This document shows positions 48,501-56,372 of a stretch of DNA of 64,000 bases, in pieces (positions within the stretch are counted from its first letter, which is position 1; every line of letters begins with the position of its first letter). The notes under the pieces were generated by a model. That model was given only the letters and a program-made list of their open reading frames with translations, was not told the DNA's origin and ran no database searches. This stretch comes from Streptomyces sp. NBRC 110035. GTDB taxonomy: Bacteria; Actinomycetota; Actinomycetes; Streptomycetales; Streptomycetaceae. The stretch covers positions 21,285-85,284 of the forward strand of contig NZ_BBNN01000040.1 of NCBI RefSeq assembly GCF_000829695.1. The letters run 5' to 3'. A program made the position numbers and the translations under genes.

Positions 48501-49288
48501 GCCTCACAACCGCCCGTACCGGCCACGGCATAAGAAATGCCTCGCTGAGCGCTCCGGAGCACCCTCTCGGGACCCGGGAGAAGCGCACCGCCGTCAACTA
48601 CGCCCTGAGTGCGAAGGGGATACCCGCGAAGGCCTGCTCCAAGTGCTGGGTCATCTAGTCGACGGGAAACTTCTGCAAGAAGAAGAGCGCCTCTGATGGG
48701 CTTGAGTCCTACTGCCGAGCCTGCGCAGCGGCCACGTACACAAGGCGGATGGCTGAAGACCCGGGCTACCGGGAGATGATGCGCAAATCTTCGCGGGAGT
48801 CTCACCGGAAGTTCTACCCCGAGCGTCGGGCAGTGATCCAGCAGCGAGTGAAGCGGCGGCGCCTTCAGTACCTTGCCGAGAACGCGAACAGGGTGCAGGA
48901 CCCGAAGGTTCTCAAGCGGTGCGCCGGCCAGTGCGGCCAGATGCTACCCGAGACGGAATTTCGGCTGAACCGCGGAGTGGCGGGTGGGCTGCGCGCTCGC
49001 TGCAACCACTGCTCGGATGCCTGCAAGAGGGCCCGACGAACCTGCTTCGAGGCGTTCGGTGACCCTGTCGGCCAGGCCTGCTACCTGTGCGGACACGAGA
49101 TAGAAGCCCTGCCTGACGCGTGGGTTGACCACGTCATACCGCAGTCCCAGAGCGGACCTGATACGGCGGACAACGTCCGCTGGACGCATGAGCTGTGCAA
49201 CCTCAGCCGCGGAGCGAAGCCGCTCACCCCTGAACAGTTCCAGCGCTTTCAGCGCATCGTTCCTACCTTCCCGGGAGCCCAGAAGTGA
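48497..49288 (+). pseudogene. HNH endonuclease gene interrupted by an amber codon
   Basis: One frame runs from ATG 48497 to 49288 except for TAG at 48656-48658. On either side lie halves of one zinc motif, KACSKC and ESYCRACAA, with STGNFCKKKSASDGL between; a Lys codon AAG would be a one-base change. C-terminal HNH: CYLCGHEIEALPDAWVDHVIPQSQSG ... NVRWTHELCNLSRG. An ATG at 48749 could start a shorter protein. Either a broken gene or one read by suppression. Confidence 0.75.
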
Positions 49289-49932
49289 CCACCACGCTGC
49301 ACCTGACCCGCGCCCACAACTGGCGCACCTCCGCCGCCTGCCAGGGCGTCGACCTCGAGATGTTCTTCGTCGACAACCCTGGCACCCAGGCCCGCATCCA
49401 GGGGATTTGTCGAGGCTGCCCGGTCCGCACCAGCTGCCTCGCCGACACCCTCGACTACGAGGGGCAGTCCCACATGCGGTGGGGTGTCGTCGGCGGGCTC
49501 ACCACCTGCCAGCGGCGGGCCCTGCGCTGCGAGGCCCTGCTGGGGAACCGGCCGAACCTGAAGCAGGCGCGGGTGTTGTCGTCGCCGGTGTGGGCGGCCG
49601 TGATGGTGCCGTTGCGGCATCGCGGGTTGTCGCCGGCGCAGATCGCGGTGGAGCTTCGTGCGCACGATGTGCTGGTGTCGGCGGTGACGGTGCGGGTCGC
49701 GGTGTGGTGGGCGGGTGGTAAGGGCAGTGTGATGCCTCGCCGTGGTCCGGGGGATGGCCGGCAGGTGTGGGAGTTGGTGCGGGATGAGTGCCGGGAGGTG
49801 GTGTACGGGCTGCGGGAGTTGGGGGCGGGGAATCGGGATGTGGCCGCCTATTTGCAGGTGTCGGAGGACGCGTTGGCTCGTGCGATTCATGCCTGGCGTG
49901 CCGAGGCCTCGGAGGGGGTGAAGGCGGCATGA
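49285..49932 (+). CDS. WhiB-like regulator with C-terminal extension
   Basis: 215 residues, GTGA overlap with the HNH gene. C19, C42, C45 and C51 (CRGCPVRTSC) bind the [4Fe-4S] cluster; GVVGGLTTCQRR (67-78) is the WhiB turn. An additional ~130 residues (LSPAQIAVELRAHDVLVSAVTVRVAVWWAGG; VAAYLQVSEDALARAIHAWRAEA) look like two HTH-type units. Possibly alters host transcription. Confidence 0.8.
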   Translation: MTTTLHLTRAHNWRTSAACQGVDLEMFFVDNPGTQARIQGICRGCPVRTSCLADTLDYEGQSHMRWGVVGGLTTCQRRALRCEALLGNRPNLKQARVLSSPVWAAVMVPLRHRGLSPAQIAVELRAHDVLVSAVTVRVAVWWAGGKGSVMPRRGPGDGRQVWELVRDECREVVYGLRELGAGNRDVAAYLQVSEDALARAIHAWRAEASEGVKAA

Positions 49933-50747
49933 GTGGTCTGTCTGCTGAGCGGCGTGGTGACCTCGCTGAGGGGATGCTGCCGGTGGCCGCGAACCTGGCT
50001 GTCCTGGTGCACGGTGATGGCGGCCCCGAAGACGTTGCGCAGGTTCTTGAGAGTTTGGACGACGTCCAGAAGAACGCGCTGATCGTGGTCCTGGCCGGGT
50101 TGGTGGATCCGGAGCAGCCGGTGGGGAAAGCGTTGGGCTGGCTCGACTTCAACGAGCACGGCAGTCTGACGGTGCCGGCGTCGTGGTCCGAGGAGCGTTC
50201 GGTACGCGACCTGGCCCCGGATCCGGCCGTGGACCTGGATGACGACTTCGTGGACCAGGAGGCCGTCACCCGGTTCGTGCGCGGGTTCCGCGTCGACAGC
50301 TTCACCGACACAGAGTTCCTCGAGGCCGTGAAGCAGTGCGTCGCGAAGGGGATGAGCCTGGGGGACGTGGATCAGCTGCGCCGGTGGCCGCGGAAGACGA
50401 CGGAGAACTGGGTGAACCGGCTACGGAAGCAGTACCAGCGCTCTGGTCGTACGTTTCCGTCGCTGGCCCAGCCGGGGGCCCGGGTGCTGTCGGAGCAGGA
50501 GGTGATCGAGATTCGGGAGCGGTCCGCGGCCGGCGCTTTGGATCTCGATCTGGGGATGGCGTTCGGTTTGAACTCATCCACTGTCGGGGCGATCTGCCGG
50601 GGCCGGTCGTACGCCCAGTACGGGGGGCCGATTCGGGAGCCGAAGAAGGTGCAGCACCTGGCGGGGACGCGGAAGCACACGTGTGGGCACGGGGACAACT
50701 CCCTGGCCGCGAGGAACGTGAAGCATGAGATGGGAGAAGCGGCATGA
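49929..50747 (+). CDS. Hypothetical protein with HTH-like C-terminus
   Basis: 272 residues. N-terminal helical domain (NLAVLVHGDGGPEDVAQVLESLDDVQKNALIVVLAGLVDPE) resembles repeats in actinophage proteins; C-terminal LSEQEVIEIRERSAAGALDLDLGMAFGLNSSTVGAICRGRSYAQYGG is a homing-endonuclease-type HTH (NUMOD-like) without a nuclease. ATGA overlaps to both neighbours. Upstream of ssb. Confidence 0.65.
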   Translation: MSGLSAERRGDLAEGMLPVAANLAVLVHGDGGPEDVAQVLESLDDVQKNALIVVLAGLVDPEQPVGKALGWLDFNEHGSLTVPASWSEERSVRDLAPDPAVDLDDDFVDQEAVTRFVRGFRVDSFTDTEFLEAVKQCVAKGMSLGDVDQLRRWPRKTTENWVNRLRKQYQRSGRTFPSLAQPGARVLSEQEVIEIRERSAAGALDLDLGMAFGLNSSTVGAICRGRSYAQYGGPIREPKKVQHLAGTRKHTCGHGDNSLAARNVKHEMGEAA

Positions 50748-51277
50748 GTGGCGACACGGTGATCACGGTGTGTGGCAACGTCACCAAGGACCCCGAACTG
50801 CGCTGGACGAACAACGGTGTGGCGGTCGCGAAGTTCACCGTGGCGTCCACGCCGCGGACGTACAACCGGGACAAGCAGGCGTGGGAGGACGGGCCGACGC
50901 TGTTCCTTCCGGTGACGGTGTGGCGGCAGCAGGCCGAGCATGTTGCGGAGAGTGTGGCCCGGGGCTGCCGTGTGGTGGTGCAGGGCCGGCTGTCCCAGCG
51001 GTCCTATGAGGACAAGCAGGGCGTCAAACGGACCGTTTATGAGCTGGAGGGTGACGAGGTTGCCGTTTCGCTCCGGTCGGCGACCGCGGTGGTGTCGAAA
51101 GCCGGTGGGCAGGGGCAGGGCCGGGAGCAGTATCAGCAGGCGCGTGCGCGGTCGTCGCAGGAGGGTCGGGAGGATCCGTGGGCGTCGTCGGGTGCGGCTG
51201 CGGCTGCGGCTGCGGAGGCGGCGCAGGCCGGGGCGTGGGGTGGTCGGGGAGGGGATGCGGACGATCCGCCTTTCTGA
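50744..51277 (+). CDS. ssb: Single-stranded DNA-binding protein
   Basis: 177 residues. OB fold (1-110) with TVCGNVTKDPELRWTNNGVAVAKFTVASTPR and LFLPVTVWRQQAEHVAESVARGCRVVVQGRL, disordered Gly/Gln/Ala linker and acidic tip DADDPPF that recruits partner proteins. Coats ssDNA during phage replication and supports the Sak4-like annealing protein. Last gene of its operon. Confidence 0.93.
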   Translation: MSGDTVITVCGNVTKDPELRWTNNGVAVAKFTVASTPRTYNRDKQAWEDGPTLFLPVTVWRQQAEHVAESVARGCRVVVQGRLSQRSYEDKQGVKRTVYELEGDEVAVSLRSATAVVSKAGGQGQGREQYQQARARSSQEGREDPWASSGAAAAAAAEAAQAGAWGGRGGDADDPPF

Positions 51278-51297
51278 TCTGACGCGCGGAGCGTGGA

Positions 51298-51326
51298 GGG
51301 GTCTGGCCGGTGGCTGGGCCCCTTTT
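51298..51326 (+). terminator. Intrinsic terminator after ssb
   Basis: 11-bp stem with three G-U pairs (51298-51308 with 51312-51322), loop GGT, TTTT. Confidence 0.8.
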
Positions 51327-51353
51327 CGTGCGCCGAGGCGCCCGTTAAACCTA

Positions 51354-51382
51354 TTGCCGTCGCAATGGAGTATGGATTAGAG
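51354..51382 (+). promoter_or_regulatory. Promoter with conserved spacer, copy 3
   Basis: TTGCCG, spacer with TCGCAATGGAGTATGGA, TTAGAG (or TAGAGT one base later). Starts the second early operon at 51425. Confidence 0.7.
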
Positions 51383-51424
51383 TGGCGATACCGACACCGC
51401 ACCACCCGAACGCAGGGGGACCCC

Positions 51425-51931
51425 ATGGTCACGTCCACCAGCCACCTCGCCGCGATCATCACCGCCAGCACCGCCCTCGTCCTCGCCCCCATCACCCCCG
51501 CCGCCGCCCACCACCTCACCGCCTCCATCCCCGAGCCCACGCCGGCCCTCACCCCGCAGCCCCCCACGCCCACCGCGATCCTCCTCGCCCACGCCCAGCT
51601 CACCCTCGCCGCCCAGGTCCGCACCGCCCTCGGAATGCCCGGCCGCCACATGCGCGAGGACGAGGGCGAGACCGCCCGCCGCGTCAGCCTGTGGTCCCAG
51701 CACGAACTGAATGCCCTGTACGAGCGGGTCGGCGGCACCGTGACCACCCGCACCGTCCAGCGCTCCACCCACGGCGGCGAATCGACGTGGGAGGCCCTCG
51801 AAATCACGCTCACCGTCGACCTCCCCGGCATCGGCACCGTCGAGATCTTCACCGACTGGGACGAGGAGACCGGCGGATACGACCTGCCCGTCATGCAGGC
51901 CACCCCGGACGCCACGCTCATCCCCGCCTGA
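51425..51931 (+). CDS. Probable secreted protein
   Basis: 168 residues with a signal-peptide-like start (TSTSHLAAIITASTALVLAPITPAAAHH; hydrophobic core about 8-24, likely cleavage after AAA/AHH). The mature part has a helix AILLAHAQLTLAAQVRTALG and a beta region TWEALEITLTVDLPGIGTVEIFTD. First gene after promoter copy 3, AGGGGG upstream. Function unknown; may act outside the cell or at the membrane. Confidence 0.7.
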   Translation: MVTSTSHLAAIITASTALVLAPITPAAAHHLTASIPEPTPALTPQPPTPTAILLAHAQLTLAAQVRTALGMPGRHMREDEGETARRVSLWSQHELNALYERVGGTVTTRTVQRSTHGGESTWEALEITLTVDLPGIGTVEIFTDWDEETGGYDLPVMQATPDATLIPA

Positions 51932-51992
51932 CCGCCGAAGGGCCCGGCCTGCCCTGGCCGGACCCTTCTCCCCCCCTGGAAGGGGACATCCG

Positions 51993-52109
51993 TTGCCCTG
52001 CGACTGCGACGCCACCCCCGAAGAGGTGGCCGCCAACATCCACAACCAGCCGTGCACCAGCCACGACAACGCACCCGACGACGACCCGGCCGACCACTAC
52101 ACCCAGTAG
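51993..52109 (+). CDS. Small Cys/Asp-rich peptide
   Basis: 38 residues from a TTG with GGAAGGGG upstream: PCDCDATPEEVAANIHNQPC then an acidic end DDDPADHYTQ. Its 3' end is in the 42-bp repeat. Modest support. Confidence 0.45.
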   Translation: MPCDCDATPEEVAANIHNQPCTSHDNAPDDDPADHYTQ

Positions 52110-52115
52110 GAGCCC
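52074..52115 (+). repeat. 42-bp direct repeat, copy 1
   Basis: Identical to 52543-52584. It covers the end of the small peptide gene and the AGGAG ribosome site of the next gene. Confidence 0.95.
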
Positions 52116-52118
52116 GCC

Positions 52119-52475
52119 ATGCCCGCCCATGACATCGACATCGACGACTACGCCTCCTACTCCGAGACCACCGAGCACGAGGACGGCCGCACCAGCGGGC
52201 CCGTGATCGTCACGGGCCGTCAGGTCCGGAACCGCATGACCGCCACGGTGTACACGGCGGGCGGTGAGGCTCCGGAGTATCAGGTGATCGTGCAGAACCC
52301 GGAGACCGGAGCCATCACCGGCATCTCCACGGCCGTCAAGCACGGGCACCACACGACGACCTGGACACAGATCAGTGCTGACGAGCAGGACCGCATCAGG
52401 CGCGAGCGGACCACGCAGAGGGCGCAGATGTGGCAGGCCGCGGCAGCCGCTGGCGCCTTGACCCGCGACGCCTGA
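52119..52475 (+). CDS. Hypothetical protein
   Basis: 118 residues, AGGAG upstream in the repeat. HDIDIDDYASYSETTEHEDGRT then a beta part (VIVTGRQVRNRMTATVYTAGG) and a helical C-terminus with QMWQAAAAAG. Not recognised. Confidence 0.65.
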   Translation: MPAHDIDIDDYASYSETTEHEDGRTSGPVIVTGRQVRNRMTATVYTAGGEAPEYQVIVQNPETGAITGISTAVKHGHHTTTWTQISADEQDRIRRERTTQRAQMWQAAAAAGALTRDA

Positions 52476-52542
52476 ACCCGCGGTCCCTGGCCCCTCGGGG
52501 GACCGTCCGGCCGTGCATCTCGGCTCGGCACCCCTACCTCAG

Positions 52543-52584
52543 CCCGACGACGACCCGGCCGACCACTACACCCAGTAGGAGCCC
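52543..52584 (+). repeat. 42-bp direct repeat, copy 2
   Basis: Second copy, now non-coding except as the ribosome site (AGGAG) for the gene at 52590. Marks a duplication followed by loss of the peptide coding part. Confidence 0.95.
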
Positions 52585-52589
52585 TGCAC

Positions 52590-52973
52590 ATGACCGACAG
52601 CCAGCCCACCAAGACCGTCACTATCACCCTCGACGCCGCAAACAGCGACCGCCAGTACCCGTCCTACCAGATCAGCATCAACGCGATGGAGAGCGAGACT
52701 AACGGTCACGGCTACCGGCTGATGGGCTCGAAGTACATGGGCCGCAGCCGCAACTTGCGCACGGTGGAGCTCACGCAGCGGGACGCGGACGAGATCCGCG
52801 CTGTTCTTGACGAGGTGTTCCCGCCGAATCCGGCGGCCGTCCTCGACGAGATCGCCGACGTTCTCGCCCGCGCCTACGACGGGCAGTCGCTCGCCGAACT
52901 CCGCGACGAGCACGCCGCCCTCCACCTCGAGGCCGCGGCCGCCGTCCTCGCCCACCTGACCGCCCGCCACTGA
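52590..52973 (+). CDS. Hypothetical protein
   Basis: 127 residues. Beta start (TKTVTITLDAANSDRQYPSYQISINAM) and a helical C-terminus (AAVLDEIADVLARAYDGQSLAELRDEHAAL). No family known. Confidence 0.65.
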   Translation: MTDSQPTKTVTITLDAANSDRQYPSYQISINAMESETNGHGYRLMGSKYMGRSRNLRTVELTQRDADEIRAVLDEVFPPNPAAVLDEIADVLARAYDGQSLAELRDEHAALHLEAAAAVLAHLTARH

Positions 52974-52991
52974 CCCTCCGAGGAGACCGGC

Positions 52992-53435
52992 ATGCCTCTC
53001 ATCGACCAGCACCCCAGCCCCGCCCCCGAGTCCCAGCCGGCCGAACCCGTGGGGACCGTTTTCACTCCCACGCTTGAGGACATGGAGGGCTGCTACAGCG
53101 GTGTCCTCGTGGCGTCGCTCGGCGAGGGTGAGGAGGCCATCGCCGTCACCGGTGACAAGCGTCAGGCGTTGGAAGCGCTCGACACCTACTACCGGGAGGT
53201 GTGCGGGCATCCGAACCTCCTGGACGACGCTGCCGCCGGGCTGGTGGACGCCTACTACTTCCTGGACTGCGGGCACGCCCTGTTCACGCGCCGCGCGGAC
53301 GGCGGATGGACGGCTACGGCCGCCGCCGAGACCACGCCCAGCGCCATCCCCGTCACCTGGTTCCAGGCACCGGGACCGGTTCCGCAACCTTACGTGCGGC
53401 ACAACGACCCGCAACTGCCCGCCGGATCCGCTTGA
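52992..53435 (+). CDS. Hypothetical protein
   Basis: 147 residues, GAGGAG upstream. GCYSGVLVASLGEGEEAIAVTGDKRQALEALDTYYREVCG and DAYYFLDCGHALFTRRADGGW; resembles actinophage proteins of unknown role. Confidence 0.65.
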   Translation: MPLIDQHPSPAPESQPAEPVGTVFTPTLEDMEGCYSGVLVASLGEGEEAIAVTGDKRQALEALDTYYREVCGHPNLLDDAAAGLVDAYYFLDCGHALFTRRADGGWTATAAAETTPSAIPVTWFQAPGPVPQPYVRHNDPQLPAGSA

Positions 53436-53519
53436 GGGCCGGCGGCCCCGAACAACAGCGACGACCCGGAGCGCATCGACGACTGCCCCCGATCCCACCA
53501 CACCACCAGGAGCCCCGCC

Positions 53520-54392
53520 GTGACCACCACCCACATCGGCCGCTCGTTCCTCGGGATGCGTCCCGACATCGAAGACTCCTGCCCCTGCCCGAAGGCGCCA
53601 TGCGGGCTCGTCATCGCCGACGAGGCCAGCCCGGAGTGCGGCCAGCATCACTGGTCGGCGGCGAAGACGATGCGTCAGTCGCACCCGGCGGACGAGTGCC
53701 CCGCCGAAGCCCGACCCACCCCGGCCGCCCCCGCGGGCAGCCTTCCCGATCTCACACCACCATCAGGAGACCCGATCATGACCGACCAGCAGATCACCAC
53801 CGCCCTCACCCACCGCCTGCGTCTCGCGCACGACTACATGCAGACCCACGGCTGGACACAGCACACCGAAAAGGACGAGCAGGGTCAGGTGTGTCTGACC
53901 GGAGCGGTCCGACTGTGCTCACCCAAGACCGGTGACGAGTACCTCGTCAGGGCTGTACTCCAGCATCGGGGCCTGGCGGAGTCCTGGAACGACGCCGCGG
54001 ACCGCACCGTGGCCGATGTGCTGGATGTGCTCTCCACACTGGAGATCACGGACACCGACCTGGAGCACACGTTCGGTCCCGGATGGGCCGGCGTGGTCCG
54101 GGTCGTGCGTGAGGCCGCCACCCTGACGGAAGAGCAGGCGGACCGGATCTCTGCCGCCTGGGATGCCGCCCAGTCTGCCGCCTGGTATGCCGCCCAGTCT
54201 GCCGCCTGGTATGCCGCCTGGGATGCCGCCTGGGATGCCGCCCAGTCTGCCGCCTGGGATGCCGCCCAGTCTCCCGCCCGGCCTGCCGCCCGGGATGCCG
54301 CGCTCGCTGAGGCCACCAGGCACCACACCACCCCCGAGCAGTACCAGTTGCTCTCCGCCCCCTGGCAGACGGTGTTCCCCGTCCAGGACTGA
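53520..54392 (+). CDS. Fused Cys-rich domain and Ala/Trp-repeat protein
   Basis: 290 residues. Part 1 (1-60): SCPCPKAPCGLVI ... SAAKTMRQSHPADECP, a Cys module usually a separate protein in Streptomyces phages. Part 2 from MTDQQITTALTHRL (ATG 53778, with AGGAGACCCG upstream, so it may start on its own): helical domain, then AAWDAAQS/AAWYAAQS repeats (about 212-262), common in actinophages. A lost stop codon may have fused two genes. GTG start for the long form. Confidence 0.7.
   Translation: MTTTHIGRSFLGMRPDIEDSCPCPKAPCGLVIADEASPECGQHHWSAAKTMRQSHPADECPAEARPTPAAPAGSLPDLTPPSGDPIMTDQQITTALTHRLRLAHDYMQTHGWTQHTEKDEQGQVCLTGAVRLCSPKTGDEYLVRAVLQHRGLAESWNDAADRTVADVLDVLSTLEITDTDLEHTFGPGWAGVVRVVREAATLTEEQADRISAAWDAAQSAAWYAAQSAAWYAAWDAAWDAAQSAAWDAAQSPARPAARDAALAEATRHHTTPEQYQLLSAPWQTVFPVQD
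54150..54300 (+). repeat. Tandem 12-15-bp repeats coding AAWDA/AAQS
   Basis: Units of GCCGCCTGG(G/T)ATGCC and GCCGCCCAGTCT alternate about ten times, keeping frame. Length variation is likely among strains. Confidence 0.8.
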
Positions 54393-54413
54393 CCCACCCC
54401 GACCGCCCCCACC

Positions 54414-54543
54414 GGTGGCGGGCCCGCCCCGGCTCCGCACAGGGCCCGGCACCTCGTCCAACGCCCCCTCGAACCCCGCGCGCACATCACCCGCCGCCAA
54501 ATCGACATCCTCCGCCTCGCCGCGAACGGCAGTGAGACCGCAT
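54414..54543 (+). pseudogene. Truncated duplicate of the LuxR gene 5' region
   Basis: 54414-54532 is identical to 55203-55321 (119 bp). In the LuxR frame it reads GGGPAPAPHRARHL ... LRLAANGS and then stops; no start codon lies in frame and a TGA is just upstream. It is a leftover of duplication with no gene product. Confidence 0.85.
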
Positions 54544-54616
54544 GACCATCGCCCGCGCTTCGGCGCGACTCCCGTACACCCGACGCCCCACCACCACGAA
54601 GGAGACCACCCGATGA
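54542..54616 (+). CDS. Possible 24-residue peptide
   Basis: ATG overlapping the truncated duplicate's TGA; TIARASARLPYTRRPTTTKE, ending in an ATGA overlap with the next gene whose AAGGAG it contains. May only couple translation. Confidence 0.3.
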   Translation: MTIARASARLPYTRRPTTTKETTR

Positions 54617-55170
54617 CCGACACCGACGACCTCACCCCGCAGACCCCCGAGGAACTCATCGCCGACCTCGGCGAACTCCACACGCGCACCATGGTGTCCC
54701 CCCTCCCGAAGCAGCCCGCGGCGATGGGCTGGCAGGCCGTCGCCGGGACCATGGCCGCCGGGTTCACCCGCGCCCTGTACGCCCTCAACGAGGTCGACCC
54801 CGTCAAGGCAACCGAGATCACCGCGTGGTACCAGGGCCCGTTCGAGGACGGCCCGGACCCGGAGGAGCACACGGACTGGCTGGAGCGGACCGTCGCGAAG
54901 GTCGACCTGGATCTGCTGGAGCGGTGGGTGCAGGACGGCCAGCGTCTGGCGGAGTCGTCCAAAGCCGCCGTGGAAGCCCACGAGGCGGAGAAGTGGGAGC
55001 CGCTGCGCCTGGCCCTGTCCCAGGCCCTCGGTCTCGGCACCGGCGCCCCGTGGAACGCCATCCAGGACCGCGCCACCGAACTCGCTGCCCTCACCGACAA
55101 GCACCGCTGCGACAACTGCGAGGGCGTGGCCCCGGCGTCCTGCCTGGTGAATCCGGAGCGCACCGCGTGA
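54613..55170 (+). CDS. Hypothetical protein
   Basis: 185 residues, AAGGAG upstream. Helical throughout (TWLERTVAKVDLDLLERWVQDGQRLAESSKAAVEAHE) with CDNC near the C-terminus. A similar layout occurs in Streptomyces phages upstream of LuxR-like genes. GTGA overlap with the LuxR gene. Confidence 0.65.
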   Translation: MTDTDDLTPQTPEELIADLGELHTRTMVSPLPKQPAAMGWQAVAGTMAAGFTRALYALNEVDPVKATEITAWYQGPFEDGPDPEEHTDWLERTVAKVDLDLLERWVQDGQRLAESSKAAVEAHEAEKWEPLRLALSQALGLGTGAPWNAIQDRATELAALTDKHRCDNCEGVAPASCLVNPERTA

Positions 55171-55517
55171 ACGCCCCAGTTCTGGTGGGCCCGTCACCCG
55201 ATGGTGGCGGGCCCGCCCCGGCTCCGCACAGGGCCCGGCACCTCGTCCAACGCCCCCTCGAACCCCGCGCGCACATCACCCGCCGCCAAATCGACATCCT
55301 CCGCCTCGCCGCGAACGGCAGCACCAACCGGGCCATCGCCCACCAGCTGGGCGTGAGCGAGGAAACCATCAAGACCCAGTTGCAGGTGGCGTACCGGAAG
55401 TTGCGGACGAGGGATCGCACGCAGGCGGTCACGGTGGCGCTGCGTCTGGGGCTGCTGTCGCTGGACGACATCGACGTGCCGGCGGGCGCGAACTCCGGCT
55501 ACCGGCACTCCGAATGA
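55167..55517 (+). CDS. LuxR-type HTH regulator
   Basis: 116 residues. ITRRQIDILRLAANGSTNRAIAHQLGVSEETIKTQLQVAYRKLRTRDRTQAVTVALRLGLL is a complete LuxR effector HTH (about 37-97); no receiver or ligand domain. Acts as a small DNA-binding regulator. Its first half is duplicated upstream. Confidence 0.8.
   Translation: MNAPVLVGPSPDGGGPAPAPHRARHLVQRPLEPRAHITRRQIDILRLAANGSTNRAIAHQLGVSEETIKTQLQVAYRKLRTRDRTQAVTVALRLGLLSLDDIDVPAGANSGYRHSE
55203..55321 (+). repeat. 119-bp direct repeat, copy 2
   Basis: Perfect match to 54414-54532, here in the intact LuxR gene. Confidence 0.95.
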
Positions 55518-55584
55518 CCCAGCGAAACGGACATCTTAGACACCGCCACCGGCGGGTAAGACCGATCAAGCCCGGGAGGGCCCC

Positions 55585-55842
55585 ATGCACCGCATCCGCC
55601 CACACCTCGGGCTCACCGCGTACATCCTCGTCGGAGCCGCCACCGGAACCGGCAGCGTCCTGTTCTGGCTTCGCGTCCTCGGACCGGACCGCCCCCAGTG
55701 GGTCCTGTTCCTGATAACCGCTGTGACGGCCCTGATCGTGTTGAGGGCTGCGGCCGAAGCGCAGCACCGCCACGGAAGGCGGCGGCCCCGCCGCGCCCAC
55801 GCCCGACCCCACCCCGCCAAGACCGGAAGGAAGATCGCATGA
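55585..55842 (+). CDS. Two-helix membrane protein
   Basis: 85 residues; GGGAGG upstream. Helices LGLTAYILVGAATGTGSVLFWL and WVLFLITAVTALIVLRAAAE, then an Arg/His-rich cytoplasmic tail. Could be a superinfection or membrane-targeting factor; no direct evidence. Confidence 0.65.
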   Translation: MHRIRPHLGLTAYILVGAATGTGSVLFWLRVLGPDRPQWVLFLITAVTALIVLRAAAEAQHRHGRRRPRRAHARPHPAKTGRKIA

Positions 55843-56372
55843 CCGACCGCCCGCCCCTCGAGGACCTGGACGCCGAACCGGAGCCCGCACGCTGGTGCTG
55901 CAACGGCAACGCAGAAGACTGCGCCCTGTGCACCGATCCGAACCCGCCCTACCCGTTCGTCTGCCCCGAGCATCCGCGGACGCCGGACAACGAGCGGATT
56001 GTGGAAGACAAGGCGGAGGAGCGGGCCGCGGCGGAAGCCTACGATCGGGCCCTCCGTACCCCGCCCAGCGCGGAGGCGTGCGCTGCTCTCCGGGAGCGGT
56101 TGACGTCGGGAACGGTCGCTCGCCGGAAGGTTCGCCGACGGACGGCGACCGAAGCGACCGGAGCCGTCTGCACGGTGACCGTGACCGTGCACGCCCCGAC
56201 CGAGGAGAACGCCGCAGCGTGGGCGCAGACGATTAGCGATCTCGTATCTGCCGAGCACGGGCAGGAGATGCGGCTGAACATCCAGATCGACCGCCCGCGG
56301 AAAGCGTGCTGCGGCAAGGACATCGGGCACCACATCTTCTGCCCGACACGCCAGCCCAAGGAGCAGCCGTGA
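55839..56372 (+). CDS. Cys-rich hypothetical protein
   Basis: 177 residues. Early CCNGNAEDCALC ... VCPEHPR and late KACCGKDIGHHIFCP; the middle is helical and a beta strand CTVTVTVHAPT. Starts in an ATGA overlap and ends in a GTGA overlap with the NERD gene. Confidence 0.65.
   Translation: MTDRPPLEDLDAEPEPARWCCNGNAEDCALCTDPNPPYPFVCPEHPRTPDNERIVEDKAEERAAAEAYDRALRTPPSAEACAALRERLTSGTVARRKVRRRTATEATGAVCTVTVTVHAPTEENAAAWAQTISDLVSAEHGQEMRLNIQIDRPRKACCGKDIGHHIFCPTRQPKEQP

Noticed and set aside
54150..54300. CRISPR-like repeat array
   Set aside because: Repeats are short, directly abutting, in frame and code for AAWDAAQS; no spacers.
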